DNA of 64,000 bases from Desulfosporosinus meridiei DSM 13257 (lineage in GTDB: Bacteria; Bacillota; Desulfitobacteriia; Desulfitobacteriales; Desulfitobacteriaceae), in contig NC_018515.1 of the NCBI RefSeq assembly GCF_000231385.2, forward strand, positions 952,001 through 1,016,000, in the 5' to 3' direction. Shown in pieces: positions 47,076 to 56,316 of this stretch. The notes below the pieces were generated by a model that saw only the letters and a list, made by a program, of their open reading frames with translations, did no database searches and was not told where the DNA came from. Position 1 is the stretch's first letter; each line of letters starts with the position of its first letter. A program made the translations under genes and the position numbers.

Positions 47076-47266
47076 ATTGTCCGGTTTGCGGTGGAAGAGC
47101 TATAGGGAAAGTTGGCGTTGAGCAGTTTTATTGTTGGGACTGCTGTGTTGAGTTTGCTACCCAAACAGATAAAGTGGTTATATATGATTTGGCTGAGGAC
47201 GGTTCTCTAGTTGCCTGGGATGATCCAAGCCTTAATCCAAATGTTTCTTGTGCTGCTATTGAGTGA
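47072..47266 (+). CDS. Small zinc-ribbon protein, unknown
   Basis: 64 residues with two CxxC pairs, CPVCGG (C3/C6) and CWDCC (C21/C24/C25), suggesting a zinc ribbon. An acidic C-terminal half follows. It overlaps the PRC-barrel stop (ATGA), so the two are coupled and perhaps partners. Family not identified. Confidence 0.75.
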   Translation: MNCPVCGGRAIGKVGVEQFYCWDCCVEFATQTDKVVIYDLAEDGSLVAWDDPSLNPNVSCAAIE

Positions 47267-47302
47267 CTTGTTTATATTTATTTCACTTATCCTATGGATA
47301 AT

Positions 47303-47328
47303 AAAAGCGCGCATCGCGCGCTTTTTGA
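47303..47328 (+). terminator. Terminator after the zinc-ribbon gene
   Basis: AAAAGCGCGC-ATC-GCGCGCTTTT is a tight hairpin followed by a T-run. A second small hairpin (AAGGCC/GGCCTT) is at 47357-47372. Confidence 0.8.
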
Positions 47329-47415
47329 TTTTTGTAAGAGCTCTCTTGTTTTTAGGAAGGCCTTTAGGCCTTTTGTCTTCAATGTCAAATAGAGGTTTGA
47401 GTTTTTGTTAGAACC

Positions 47416-48474
47416 TTGAAAGGAAGTGTGCTTTCTTGGCTTATGAAATCTAAGAATTATAAGTGGATTTTCGTAGGAATATGTTCCCTGCTGGGGATGT
47501 TGATTCTTTTCAGGGTAAGAGCAATTCTCGGTCCGTTTTTCTTGGCTTTTGTGCTTGCTTATTTGTTAAATCCATTAGTGAATGCTCTTGAGGGTTATAA
47601 AATAAGCCGAAATAAAGCCATTGCCCTTGTTTTTATCTTAATCATTACTTGCTGTGCTACGGCTATTTTTTTGGTGATTCCTATAATATATAATGAACTG
47701 AGTAAATTAGTAGTAATCTTGCCTCAGACGATTCAGTCAGTTACGGATACTATAGAGGAATTTAGAAACCAATTCAAGGCCACAGGTTTACCTAGTCGGG
47801 TTGCCCTCGTCTTAGATGAACATTTGGTTGAAGGGGAGAGTATTCTTGCTGACCGACTTAATCTTTTTTTAGATAATTTGCCCAAAGCACTATCCTCAGT
47901 GACTCTTTACATGCTATCACCGGTGATTGCCATCTATTTTTTGGCTGACTGGAAGGACTTAAGAGAAGGGTTTTTCCGGATTATCCCCCAACGCTGGAGG
48001 ATGGAATGGAGACGGTTATGGCAAGATATTAACCATGTTGTCAGGCAGTATTTAAGAGGAGATCTATTTGTCGCCATAATCGTGGGGACTCTTATAGGCA
48101 TAGGTGTAAGGTTGGTTGGAATGGATTATGCCCTCTTAATCGGACTTATCTGTGGAGTTTTTGACCTCATTCCTTATTTTGGGCCGGCTATTGGAGCGGT
48201 TCCTGCGGTACTATTGGCCTTAACCCATTCCCCGGTTATGGCTTTAAAGGTAGGTTTGATTATTTTCTTTGTCCAGCAACTGGAGGGAAATGTAATATCA
48301 CCAAAGCTTATGGGTGACAGTGTCGGTCTTCATCCTCTCTGGATTGTATTTGCCCTCTTAGCTTTTGGAGAGATTGCCGGTTTTTGGGGCTTGTTTTTAG
48401 CGGTTCCTTTGGCTGCGGTTATTCGAGTTGTTTTTAAACATATTTATTTTCGGCTGGTGTCAACAAAAGTTTAA
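47416..48474 (+). CDS. AI-2E family transporter (YtvI/PerM type)
   Basis: Multi-helix membrane protein of about eight helices with the family motifs LAFVLAYLLNPLVN, RQYLRGDLFVAIIVG, GVFDLIPYFGPAIGAVPAV and LEGNVISPKLMG. Transported substrates vary across the family. A TTG at 47416 gives 352 residues; an ATG at 47443 behind AAGGAAGTG is a plausible alternative. It stands alone after a terminator. Confidence 0.9.
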   Translation: MKGSVLSWLMKSKNYKWIFVGICSLLGMLILFRVRAILGPFFLAFVLAYLLNPLVNALEGYKISRNKAIALVFILIITCCATAIFLVIPIIYNELSKLVVILPQTIQSVTDTIEEFRNQFKATGLPSRVALVLDEHLVEGESILADRLNLFLDNLPKALSSVTLYMLSPVIAIYFLADWKDLREGFFRIIPQRWRMEWRRLWQDINHVVRQYLRGDLFVAIIVGTLIGIGVRLVGMDYALLIGLICGVFDLIPYFGPAIGAVPAVLLALTHSPVMALKVGLIIFFVQQLEGNVISPKLMGDSVGLHPLWIVFALLAFGEIAGFWGLFLAVPLAAVIRVVFKHIYFRLVSTKV

Positions 48475-48479
48475 TCTAG

Positions 48480-48630
48480 TTGACAAATAAGACATCCACT
48501 GTATATACTTGATAAACAATGGAAATTTTATAGTTTAAGTGAGAAAGTTAAAAGTATCGATAGCCCGAAAGATAGCAGGGTGATCCCGAAAAAATCTCGT
48601 CCCTGATTTAAAGGGAGAGATTATTTTTTT
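48480..48630 (+). promoter_or_regulatory. Promoter and short terminator-bearing leader before alaS
   Basis: TTGACA (48480-48485) and TATACT (48504-48509, spacing 18) precede a leader of about 110 bases. It ends in a terminator, AATCTCGTCCCT/AGGGAGAGATT plus a T-run (48591-48630). Just before it, AGGGTGATCCCG resembles a damaged T-box motif, and CTCGTCCCT is usual in T-box terminators. Too short for a full T-box; probably a decayed one. Confidence 0.55.
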
Positions 48631-48636
48631 ACTATT

Positions 48637-48715
48637 AGAAAGTATAAACTTACGTTATAAACTGCAAGAAGGTTTAACCCGTGCGAAGACAGTGTCTTCG
48701 TCTAAGCATAAGTGC
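48637..48715. repeat. Dispersed intergenic repeat, copy 2
   Basis: Matches the 41618-41690 element: AAGTATAAA, GTTATA, AGG, the palindromic core GCGAAGACAGTGTCTTCG near 48682-48699, then TCTAAGC and TAA. Confidence 0.7.
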
Positions 48716-48734
48716 AACTAAGGCTGCCGCCTTC

Positions 48735-48790
48735 GCCTGCGGCTGCAAGAATGCTAATTCGTGCGAAGACAGTGTCTCCGGGCGCCAGCC
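48735..48790. repeat. Dispersed intergenic repeat, partial copy 3
   Basis: A second GTGCGAAGACAGTGTCTCCG core follows copy 2 by about 70 bases, preceded by AAGAATGCTAATTC. Its 3' part is different (GGGCGCCAGCC). The hairpin-prone CTGCCGCCTTCGCCTGCGGC lies between the two. Confidence 0.55.
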
Positions 48791-48829
48791 AAGTTTTCTT
48801 TATTATTGAATTTAAAGGGGTGTTCATAA

Positions 48830-51457
48830 TTGTATTCTGGTAATGAATTAAGGGACATGTTTCTTAAGTACTTCGAGGCAAAAGGACACACAATCTTACC
48901 TAGTGCATCACTTATTCCCAAAGATGATCCGACCTTGTTGTTAACAGTTGCAGGCATGGTTCCTTTTAAACCATATTTTCAACGCCAAGTTGAACCACCC
49001 ATTCCAAGAGCAACGACTGCTCAGAAGTGCGTTCGTACTCCGGATCTCGAAGAAGTAGGTAAAACCGCTCGTCATCATACATACTTTGAAATGTTGGGCA
49101 ATTTCTCCTTCGGCGATTACTTTAAAAAGGAAGCAATTCCTTGGGCCTGGGAGTATATAACCACGGTCTTAAAGCTTCCTGTCGAAAAACTATGGATCAC
49201 AATATACCCTGAAGACATTGAGGCAAGAGAGATCTGGGAAAAAGCAGGTGTTAAATCTGATCGCATCGTAGGTGATCCGGAGAACTTTTGGGCAGCCGGG
49301 CCGACTGGTCCTTGTGGCCCTTGTTCGGAGATTTATGTCGATCTCGGTGTAGCCAGAGGGTGTGGCAAACCAGGTTGTGCTATAGGGTGTGATTGTGATC
49401 GTTTTCTGGAAATCTGGAATCTGGTCTTTATGCAGTATAACCGCGATGAGGCAGGGGTATTGACTCCTCTCCCTAAGCAAAATATTGATACCGGGATGGG
49501 CTTAGAGCGAATTGCTTCTGTGATGCAGGGTGTGGAAACAAATTTCGATACGGATTTATTCCGGCCGATTATCGATCATGTAGCTGCCTTGGCAGGGGTT
49601 AAATATAAAGAGAATGCTAAGAATGACTTAGCTCTTAAAGTTGTATCTGACCATGTCCGAGCGGTTTCCTTTATGCTTTCAGACGGCATACGTCCAAATA
49701 ATGAAGGTAGAGGGTATGTTCTGCGTCGTATCTTACGTCGTGCTGTCCGCTTTGCTAAGCTCTTAGGAATTGATAAACCATTCCTGGAATCGGCCTTTAG
49801 AATTATTCAAAGAGACTATGCTCATGCTTATCCGGAACTTAAAGAGAATGAGAATTTCATTTTAAGCCACTTGAATTTAGAAGAAAAGAATTTCCAGGCA
49901 ACCTTAGAGCAAGGCACTCAGTTATTACAGGAGAAGGTCAGAGGGCTTGTTGAAAAAGGGGAAAACGTATTATCCGGAACTGATGCTTTTTATTTATATG
50001 AAACATATGGCTTCCCTGTGGAATTAACCGAGGAAATGCTGGTAGAACAAGGTTTGTCTGTCGACATGGTAACTTTCGAAACTGCTGCTGAGGAACATCG
50101 CCTGCGGGCTAAAGAACAGTCGCAACAGATGCGTGCAGTAGTTGAGAGCACAGAGGTTGTAGAAAAGGCAAAATCTCTGGGGGCGACACCTTTTGTTGGC
50201 TATGATAAAGTAGCTTTATCTACACGAATAGAGGGCCTTTTTGTCAGCGGCAAGGAGGTACAGGATGCTGGTGAGGGCGAAGAAGTGCTGGTTTTCCTTA
50301 CAGAGACTCCATTCTATGCCGAAAGCGGCGGTCAGGTCTCTGATGTAGGCCTAATTCGAACCCCCCGGGCGGAAGCACGTGTCCTCGACGTTAAAAAGGG
50401 CGTGACAGGAACTTTATATCATCGAGTCGAGGTTAAGACCGGGGTATTTCATGTTGGTGAACCTGTAGAAGTGGAAATTGATAACACGGACCGCTTAGCT
50501 ACCACCAGACATCACAGTGCGACACACCTTCTGCAGTCGGCTCTGCGTTCAGTATTAGGAGAACACGTTCAGCAGGCGGGGTCATTAGTAAGCCCGGAAC
50601 GCTTGCGGTTTGACTTCACCCACTTTTCTCCTCTGACGCCGGATAGCCTAAGGGCAGTTGAAGGGCTGATTAACGAAGCAGTTCTAAAGAATATGCCTGT
50701 TAAGGCGACGGAAATGTCCTTGAAAGAGGCTAAAGAAAGCGGTGCTACAGCACTTTTTGGAGAGAAATACGGAGAGAGTGTGCGAGTAGTGGGCATGGGA
50801 TCCTTCAGCAAAGAACTGTGTGGGGGAACCCATGTAAGCAATACCGGGGAAATAGGACTTGTGAAAATCCTCAGCGAAGGTGGAATTGGAGCCGGCCTGC
50901 GCCGGATTGAGGCTGTTGCCGGCTTAGAAGCTTTGGCATATCTACGTTCTCTTGATGAGCAGGTAAGCGAAGTCTCTCAGTCTCTAAAAGCACAGCCCTT
51001 AGAGATTGGAAAAAGGGTTAACACTTTAATGACTCAAATGAAGGAGCTTGAACGAGAAATTAGTCAACTGCAAGCAAAGTTGGCTAAGAATGAAGTTGAT
51101 GGGTTGTTAAATAAAGCGACTGAGATTGATGGAATTACCGTTATTGCAGCTCAAGTGCATGCTCCTGACATGGAAGGCCTTCGTCAAATGGCGGATTTAT
51201 TACGCGATAAGATGAAATCGGGAGTTATCGTCTTAGGGGCTGCCAGTGAAGGAAAGGTAAACTTTGTAACGACTGTGAGCCCAACAGGTTTAAGTGGGCT
51301 CCATGCCGGACAGATTATAAAGGAAGTAGCAAAAATAACCGGCGGGGGCGGCGGCGGAAAGCCGGATATGGCTCAAGCCGGTGGTAAAGATCCTAGTAAA
51401 TTAGGAGAAGCCATCGATAAAGTTCCAAGTCTTCTCCGAGGTTTTCTTAATAAATAG
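48830..51457 (+). CDS. alaS: Alanyl-tRNA synthetase
   Basis: Full-length AlaRS of 875 residues: class II core (MYSGNELRDMFLKYFEAKGH; TGPCGPCSEIY), tRNA-recognition region, editing domain with zinc ligands HHSATHLLQ and CGGTH, and the glycine-rich C-Ala domain (GGGGGGKPDMAQAGG). A TTG start follows AAAGGGG. A cysteine-rich insert (CGKPGCAIGCDCD) in the core is unusual for bacteria in general but seen in clostridial relatives (recollection). It heads the conserved alaS-ireB-ruvX run. Confidence 0.96.
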   Translation: MYSGNELRDMFLKYFEAKGHTILPSASLIPKDDPTLLLTVAGMVPFKPYFQRQVEPPIPRATTAQKCVRTPDLEEVGKTARHHTYFEMLGNFSFGDYFKKEAIPWAWEYITTVLKLPVEKLWITIYPEDIEAREIWEKAGVKSDRIVGDPENFWAAGPTGPCGPCSEIYVDLGVARGCGKPGCAIGCDCDRFLEIWNLVFMQYNRDEAGVLTPLPKQNIDTGMGLERIASVMQGVETNFDTDLFRPIIDHVAALAGVKYKENAKNDLALKVVSDHVRAVSFMLSDGIRPNNEGRGYVLRRILRRAVRFAKLLGIDKPFLESAFRIIQRDYAHAYPELKENENFILSHLNLEEKNFQATLEQGTQLLQEKVRGLVEKGENVLSGTDAFYLYETYGFPVELTEEMLVEQGLSVDMVTFETAAEEHRLRAKEQSQQMRAVVESTEVVEKAKSLGATPFVGYDKVALSTRIEGLFVSGKEVQDAGEGEEVLVFLTETPFYAESGGQVSDVGLIRTPRAEARVLDVKKGVTGTLYHRVEVKTGVFHVGEPVEVEIDNTDRLATTRHHSATHLLQSALRSVLGEHVQQAGSLVSPERLRFDFTHFSPLTPDSLRAVEGLINEAVLKNMPVKATEMSLKEAKESGATALFGEKYGESVRVVGMGSFSKELCGGTHVSNTGEIGLVKILSEGGIGAGLRRIEAVAGLEALAYLRSLDEQVSEVSQSLKAQPLEIGKRVNTLMTQMKELEREISQLQAKLAKNEVDGLLNKATEIDGITVIAAQVHAPDMEGLRQMADLLRDKMKSGVIVLGAASEGKVNFVTTVSPTGLSGLHAGQIIKEVAKITGGGGGGKPDMAQAGGKDPSKLGEAIDKVPSLLRGFLNK

Positions 51458-51534
51458 AGGAGAATCTTCTCGATAAACAGAATATCTACAGTTAATAGGA
51501 AAAGTCAGGACGAAAGGCGAAAGGGGGACAGGAA

Positions 51535-51789
51535 ATGGATCGAATGGAAGAAACCATGATGTTTAAGGCTGTGGTGGAAGAAGAGATTTCTGCCCGGGAT
51601 ATACTACAGAAGGTGTACGCTGCCTTACAGGAGAAAGGGTATGATCCAATTAATCAAATGGTTGGTTATCTCATGTCTGGCGACCCTGTGTATATTACCA
51701 GCCATAATCAGGCGAGATCAATGATTCGTAAACTTGAACGCTTTGAGCTGATCGAAGAACTGGTAAGAACCTATTTACAAGAAAAATAG
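51535..51789 (+). CDS. IreB family regulatory phosphoprotein
   Basis: 84 residues of the DUF965/IreB family ([20 protein letters not shown], then [20 protein letters not shown]). In Enterococcus, IreB is phosphorylated by the PASTA kinase IreK and affects cephalosporin resistance. The position after alaS and before ruvX is the conserved one. The start could also be an internal ATG at 51547 or later; GGGGGACAGG precedes 51535. Confidence 0.93.
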   Translation: MDRMEETMMFKAVVEEEISARDILQKVYAALQEKGYDPINQMVGYLMSGDPVYITSHNQARSMIRKLERFELIEELVRTYLQEK

Positions 51790-51882
51790 CGCTGGAGTTA
51801 GAACCCTCACTCAATGTGGTGAGGGTTTAAACTTTACGAAGCATTGAAGTGCGATGTGTGCCTCGCACCAGAGGAGGCTATA

Positions 51883-52824
51883 ATGCGTCAAGTTAAGTTA
51901 GGGTTATGGGGAGCAGATGTCTCAGAGGTCTGTTTTGGAAGTTTAGCTGTATCTCCCTTACAAGGCCGTCTAACCGCAGAGGAGGGAGTTTCGGTTCTGC
52001 GGTATGCCTTTGAACAAGGGATTAATTGGATTGACACTGCGGAAATATATGATAACTATGAACAAATAGCTGCAGCTATTAAGCATCACCCTGAAGTCCG
52101 GATTGTTAGCAAATCTTATTCTGTTACGGCTGAGGAAATGAACATAAGTTTAGAGAAGGCACGAACTGCTCTTAATCGGGATACTCTTGATTTTTTCTTG
52201 CTTCATGAACAGGAAAGTGCCTTGACATTAAAAGGACACTCGGGGGCTTGGGAAGAACTCCGGCGAGCGAAGGAAAAAGGAATTGTACGTTGGATCGGCA
52301 TTTCCACTCACGCAATTGAAGGGGTCCGGGCTGGTGCCTTATTGCCCGGTCTGGATGTAATTCACCCAATCTTAAATTATCAGGGTCTGGGAATTATTGA
52401 TGGGACGTTGAGTGAAATGTTGGACGCCATTGCCTTTGCCTCAGATTTGGGCATTGGGATATATGCAATGAAGATTTTTGGCGGCGGGCATTTAACGAGG
52501 GATCCTAAAAAAGCCATCGACTTTATAAAAAGTATTGCAGGTGTTCAGGGAATTGCTTTAGGAATGTCCAGTCAGGCAGAAGTGGACTATAATTTGCTTT
52601 TAATAGAAGGGCAAGAAGTCCCTGAAAGTTTGCAAAAAAAGGTCAGACATAGAGAGCGAAAACTTTTTATTGCTGATTGGTGTCAAAGCTGCGGATTATG
52701 CGTTGAGGCCTGTCCTCAAGGCGCTTTGAGCATTGAAGAGACTGCAGTGGTTAACCTTGAAGCATGTGTGCTGTGTGGGTATTGCGGGAGGGCATGTCCG
52801 CATTTTTGCCTAAAAATTGTTTAG
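51883..52824 (+). CDS. Aldo/keto reductase fused to a ferredoxin domain
   Basis: A TIM-barrel aldo/keto reductase (about 1-250; catalytic Asp/Tyr in WIDTAEIYDNYEQI, His in FFLLHEQE) is followed by a two-cluster ferredoxin domain (CQSCGLCVEACPQGAL; CVLCGYCGRACPHFCL), for two [4Fe-4S] clusters. I start at the ATG at 51883 behind AGAGGAGG, giving 313 residues. Such fusions occur in strict anaerobes, and the substrate is unknown. It interrupts the usual ireB-ruvX adjacency. Confidence 0.9.
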   Translation: MRQVKLGLWGADVSEVCFGSLAVSPLQGRLTAEEGVSVLRYAFEQGINWIDTAEIYDNYEQIAAAIKHHPEVRIVSKSYSVTAEEMNISLEKARTALNRDTLDFFLLHEQESALTLKGHSGAWEELRRAKEKGIVRWIGISTHAIEGVRAGALLPGLDVIHPILNYQGLGIIDGTLSEMLDAIAFASDLGIGIYAMKIFGGGHLTRDPKKAIDFIKSIAGVQGIALGMSSQAEVDYNLLLIEGQEVPESLQKKVRHRERKLFIADWCQSCGLCVEACPQGALSIEETAVVNLEACVLCGYCGRACPHFCLKIV

Positions 52825-52845
52825 ATTAATTTAGGAGGGAATCCT

Positions 52846-53262
52846 GTGCGGATTATGGGATTGGATTTTGGGTCTAAGACAATCGGTGTGGCCATTAGTG
52901 ACGCATTATTTTGGACGGCCCAAGGGATTAAAACGATTAGGCGATCCAATAAGGAACTTGATGAGTTAGAAGAACTGATTCGGGAATATGAGGTTATGGA
53001 GATTGCCCTTGGTTATCCAAAGAACATGAATGGAACTATAGGGCCTAGATGTACTTTGACCGAGGAGTTTGCGGAGGTTCTACGGTCGAAGTTTGGACTT
53101 GAAGTCAAGCTATGGGATGAACGTTTAAGTACGGTTGCTGCCCAGAGGACTCTGTTAGAAGCCGATATGTCTCGCTCCAAACGTAAGAACGTGATCGACA
53201 AAATGGCAGCGGTGTTTATTCTTCAAGGGTACCTGGACAGTCGGCAAATGAAGAAAACTTAG
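52846..53262 (+). CDS. ruvX: Holliday junction resolvase-like protein YqgF
   Basis: RNase H-fold protein of the YqgF/RuvX family, which acts in pre-16S rRNA processing and perhaps recombination. [19 protein letters not shown] carries the first catalytic Asp, and [11 protein letters not shown] and the C-terminal [10 protein letters not shown] the others. 138 residues; a GTG start follows AGGAGGGA. Confidence 0.94.
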   Translation: MRIMGLDFGSKTIGVAISDALFWTAQGIKTIRRSNKELDELEELIREYEVMEIALGYPKNMNGTIGPRCTLTEEFAEVLRSKFGLEVKLWDERLSTVAAQRTLLEADMSRSKRKNVIDKMAAVFILQGYLDSRQMKKT

Positions 53263-53270
53263 GCCGATAT

Positions 53271-53299
53271 TTGACAATCATTACCTACAATAGTACAAT
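53271..53299 (+). promoter_or_regulatory. Promoter of the DUF1292 gene
   Basis: TTGACA (53271-53276) and TACAAT (53294-53299) are 17 bases apart. Confidence 0.75.
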
Positions 53300-53330
53300 G
53301 ACCATAGTCTTTAATTAAGAGGTGAATCAT

Positions 53331-53630
53331 ATGACTGACCATCCACATGACCATGAGCATGATGCTGAAGAGTTTGACACTGTCATTCTCACAGATGATG
53401 AAGGAAAAGACCATGAGTTTCTTCATCTAGACACATTGGAACTAGACGGCTCTACATACTTTGTTTTAATGCCTATTTCAGAGGATGAATCCGAGGAAGA
53501 TGAGGCAATTATCCTTAAACTTGGTAAAGATGCTGAAGGTGGAGAAATGCTGCTTGACATCGAAGACGACGAAGAGTGGGAAAAAGTAGCTGACGCCTGG
53601 GAAAACCTAGTAGAATCAGAAGAAGATTAA
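53331..53630 (+). CDS. DUF1292 family acidic protein
   Basis: 99 residues, very acidic, starting MTDHPHDHEHDAEEFDTVIL at the ATG behind AAGAGGTG. The YrzB/DUF1292 family follows ruvX in Bacillus and Clostridium; its function is unknown. The His/Asp-rich N-terminus could bind metal. It has its own promoter and terminator. Confidence 0.92.
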   Translation: MTDHPHDHEHDAEEFDTVILTDDEGKDHEFLHLDTLELDGSTYFVLMPISEDESEEDEAIILKLGKDAEGGEMLLDIEDDEEWEKVADAWENLVESEED

Positions 53631-53666
53631 TTCGGGCTTATTTATTAATCTTAAATGAACGGTAAC

Positions 53667-53709
53667 AAAGAACTCGTTGAGTATAACTCAGCGAGTTCTT
53701 TGTTTTTTT
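53667..53709 (+). terminator. Terminator of the DUF1292 gene
   Basis: AAAGAACTCGTTGAGT and ACTCAGCGAGTTCTTT pair with one mismatch, followed by a long T-run. Confidence 0.88.
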
Positions 53710-53874
53710 CTTGATAAGAAAATTCAGCAGTATTTAATTGTCTCTTCCTTAAACAATCAGCAAAGGATTAATAAAACTCTGTTTCCAATACTTTCACGAG
53801 TCAAAAGCTGTTAGTTCTACGAGATTCTTAGATAAACAAAAAACTCAAAGGAAAGACTAATTAAAAAAGAGGGG

Positions 53875-55239
53875 GTGAAGAAAATAAAGTGTTTTAGAAA
53901 TAGGAAATTAAGTTATCTGTTCTTTTTAAGCATTCTTTGTATTTCATTGTTTAGTGGTTGTAATTCACTAGATCATACACCTGATTATTCTTCGTCTCAG
54001 GTACCTGATAAACAAATTTCTCAAGATAATCAAGTGGCTAAAGCTAAAACACTAAATTCGGTTATGCCAGAGGGGAGTAAAATTGACGATTTAGATTTAA
54101 GTGGGACTCCCTTAGTTGAGGCATCTACTAAGATTGAGAATTGGGCAAAGGACAAGCTGGAAGAAACCCGTGTACTGTTGTACAATAATACAGAGATTCC
54201 TTTGACTTTAACTGACATAGGGTTTGAAGTTGATACTGAAAAGACTATTGATCAAACCCAGACTAACCCAGGAACTATTCAGCCCAGCGTCTTTAAAGTT
54301 AACTCAGAGGTTGCCAGTCAAAAACTTCAAGAAAAGCTTACGAAATTTAATACACCGGCCAAAGATGCTGCATATAAGATTGAGAAGGATAAGGTAGTTA
54401 TACAGCCATCAGAACCTGGTCGAAGGGCTGATGTTGAACAATTAATAAGTAAGATTGAAAACCTATCACTCAGTGAAGTTCCAACACGGATTGAAATTCC
54501 CATGGCTGAAGTATCACCTGCGGTCACAACAGAGTCTATTAAAGATTTAGCTTTTGATTCTATCATTGGCGAATTTTCAACAAATTTTCTAGTCAAGGAG
54601 CAGAATCGTTCCGCAAACTTGACTGCAGCTGCTAAAGCCTTGGATGGCAAATTACTTAAGCCCGGTGAGACTCTTTCCTTTAACCAGGTTGTAGGGCCTC
54701 GGGAACCGGGAACCGGGTATAAGGAAGCTTATGTATTAATAAATGGCGAATATGTCAAAGGAACCGGCGGGGGTATTTGCCAAGTATCTTCTACACTATA
54801 CAATGCAGTATTACTAAGTAATTTAGAAATTGTTGAACGTATGCCTCATGCTGTTGTTGTAGGTTATGTGCCTCCCGGACAAGATGCAACCGTTAACTAT
54901 CCCAATATTGATTTCAAATTTAAAAATAACTCCCAGAGTTTAGCATATCTACGAACTGAAGTAAAATCTGGAGTCTTAACAGTTAGGATTTGGGGTAAGA
55001 AGACTGGTAATACTGTTCGAATTGAACGACAAGTAGAGAGAGAAATCCCTTATACAACAAAAAGGCGGCTCGATCCTAAGCTTCCCAAAGGTCGAGTCGT
55101 TCGAGACCAAGGTGGTGTTAAAGGGATTGTAGTAAATACTTGGCAGGTTATCCGAGATGAGAGTGGCAGTGAAACCAAGAAATTTCTTGGCCGGGATTCA
55201 TATGCTCCGACAAATCGCATTTTCCGCGTAGGAACATAG
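53875..55239 (+). CDS. VanW family lipoprotein with putative G5 region
   Basis: A lipoprotein signal (FFLSILCISLFSGC) places the 454-residue protein on the outer membrane face. A peptidoglycan-binding-like region (about 60-220, PGRRADVEQLISKI) is followed by the VanW domain (about 250-370, GTGGGICQVSSTLYNAVLLS; HAVVVGYVPPGQDATV) and a G5-like end (VEREIPYTTKRR). Function in the envelope is unclear. A GTG start follows AGAGGGG. It ends 30 bases before mltG and may be co-transcribed. Confidence 0.88.
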   Translation: MKKIKCFRNRKLSYLFFLSILCISLFSGCNSLDHTPDYSSSQVPDKQISQDNQVAKAKTLNSVMPEGSKIDDLDLSGTPLVEASTKIENWAKDKLEETRVLLYNNTEIPLTLTDIGFEVDTEKTIDQTQTNPGTIQPSVFKVNSEVASQKLQEKLTKFNTPAKDAAYKIEKDKVVIQPSEPGRRADVEQLISKIENLSLSEVPTRIEIPMAEVSPAVTTESIKDLAFDSIIGEFSTNFLVKEQNRSANLTAAAKALDGKLLKPGETLSFNQVVGPREPGTGYKEAYVLINGEYVKGTGGGICQVSSTLYNAVLLSNLEIVERMPHAVVVGYVPPGQDATVNYPNIDFKFKNNSQSLAYLRTEVKSGVLTVRIWGKKTGNTVRIERQVEREIPYTTKRRLDPKLPKGRVVRDQGGVKGIVVNTWQVIRDESGSETKKFLGRDSYAPTNRIFRVGT

Positions 55240-55269
55240 TGTTCGAGATAGAGAAAGAGAGAGTGAGAA

Positions 55270-56289
55270 ATGGCCAGAAAAAAGAAGACCATGGGAATAT
55301 TGACGTGGATTATTCTTCTTTCCGTGGTCGGGGGCTTTGGAGTATTATCTTGGTGGAGTTGGGCAACAAAGCCTTACTCCACCTCGGGAAACAGTGTGAA
55401 AATTACCATTTCTCCGGGAACAACTGCGGCGCAATTAGCTAGGGAATTGCAAGAGCGTCAGCTCATCCGCAGCGCGGAGATGTTCCAACTCTTGGCCCGT
55501 GAACGTCGAGATGATTTTAAACTATATGTAGGGGATTATCAGATAGCCCCCACAATGTCTCCTAAGGAAATGATAGAGCACCTAATTAGTGGTTCAACTT
55601 CTGTGGATACCAATATGGTGACAATTCCGGAAGGGTATACTACTGAACAGATTATTGAGCTTTTGGTGCAAAAAGGAATAGGGAGTAAAGGGGAGTTAAC
55701 TAAAGTTGTTACGGAAGATTCGTTTCCGTATGAATTTCTAAAGGATGCGCCTCAAGGGATCCACCGCTTAGAAGGATATTTATTTCCAAATACCTATGAC
55801 ATCCCAGTTGAAACTTCTCCTCATGAAGCTATTGATTTGCTCTTGCGGCAATTTGCCAAAGAACTAACCCCGGAGGTTCAGCAACAGCTTGTTGCTATGA
55901 AGTTGTCTGTTGCTCAATGGGTTATCCTGGGATCTCTAATTGAAAAGGAAGCGGTAAGAGAATCGGATCGGGCCTTAATTGCTTCAGTTTTGTTTAACCG
56001 CTTAAAGATTAACCAGCCTCTTCAGATAGATGCTACAATTCAGTTTTTGCTGGGTACACCCAAGCCTAAACTCTCCTACCAGGATTTGCAGATTCCTTCA
56101 CCCTATAACACTTATCTGCATGCCGGTTACCCGCCTGGACCCATCGCCAGCCCGGGGCATGCCTCGTTGCAAGCTGTATTGAATCCAGCTCAGACAGATT
56201 TTCGCTACTATGTCGCCAAAAAGGATGGTTACCATGTGTTCGCGAAGACCTATGCTGAGCATCTGAAGAATGTTGAGTTGTATCAGTGA
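55270..56289 (+). CDS. mltG: Endolytic transglycosylase MltG
   Basis: MltG cuts nascent glycan strands in the periplasm-side space. One N-terminal transmembrane helix (about 8-28), a LysM-like subdomain (SVKITISPGTTAAQLARELQ), then the YceG catalytic domain with the Glu of LIEKEAVRESD and the GYPPGPIASPGHASLQA motif. 339 residues. AGAGAGTGAG precedes the ATG. Conserved companion of the ruvX/DUF1292 genes. Confidence 0.94.
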   Translation: MARKKKTMGILTWIILLSVVGGFGVLSWWSWATKPYSTSGNSVKITISPGTTAAQLARELQERQLIRSAEMFQLLARERRDDFKLYVGDYQIAPTMSPKEMIEHLISGSTSVDTNMVTIPEGYTTEQIIELLVQKGIGSKGELTKVVTEDSFPYEFLKDAPQGIHRLEGYLFPNTYDIPVETSPHEAIDLLLRQFAKELTPEVQQQLVAMKLSVAQWVILGSLIEKEAVRESDRALIASVLFNRLKINQPLQIDATIQFLLGTPKPKLSYQDLQIPSPYNTYLHAGYPPGPIASPGHASLQAVLNPAQTDFRYYVAKKDGYHVFAKTYAEHLKNVELYQ

Positions 56290-56316
56290 GGGTGAAAGCG
56301 AGATGGTATGGCAAGC

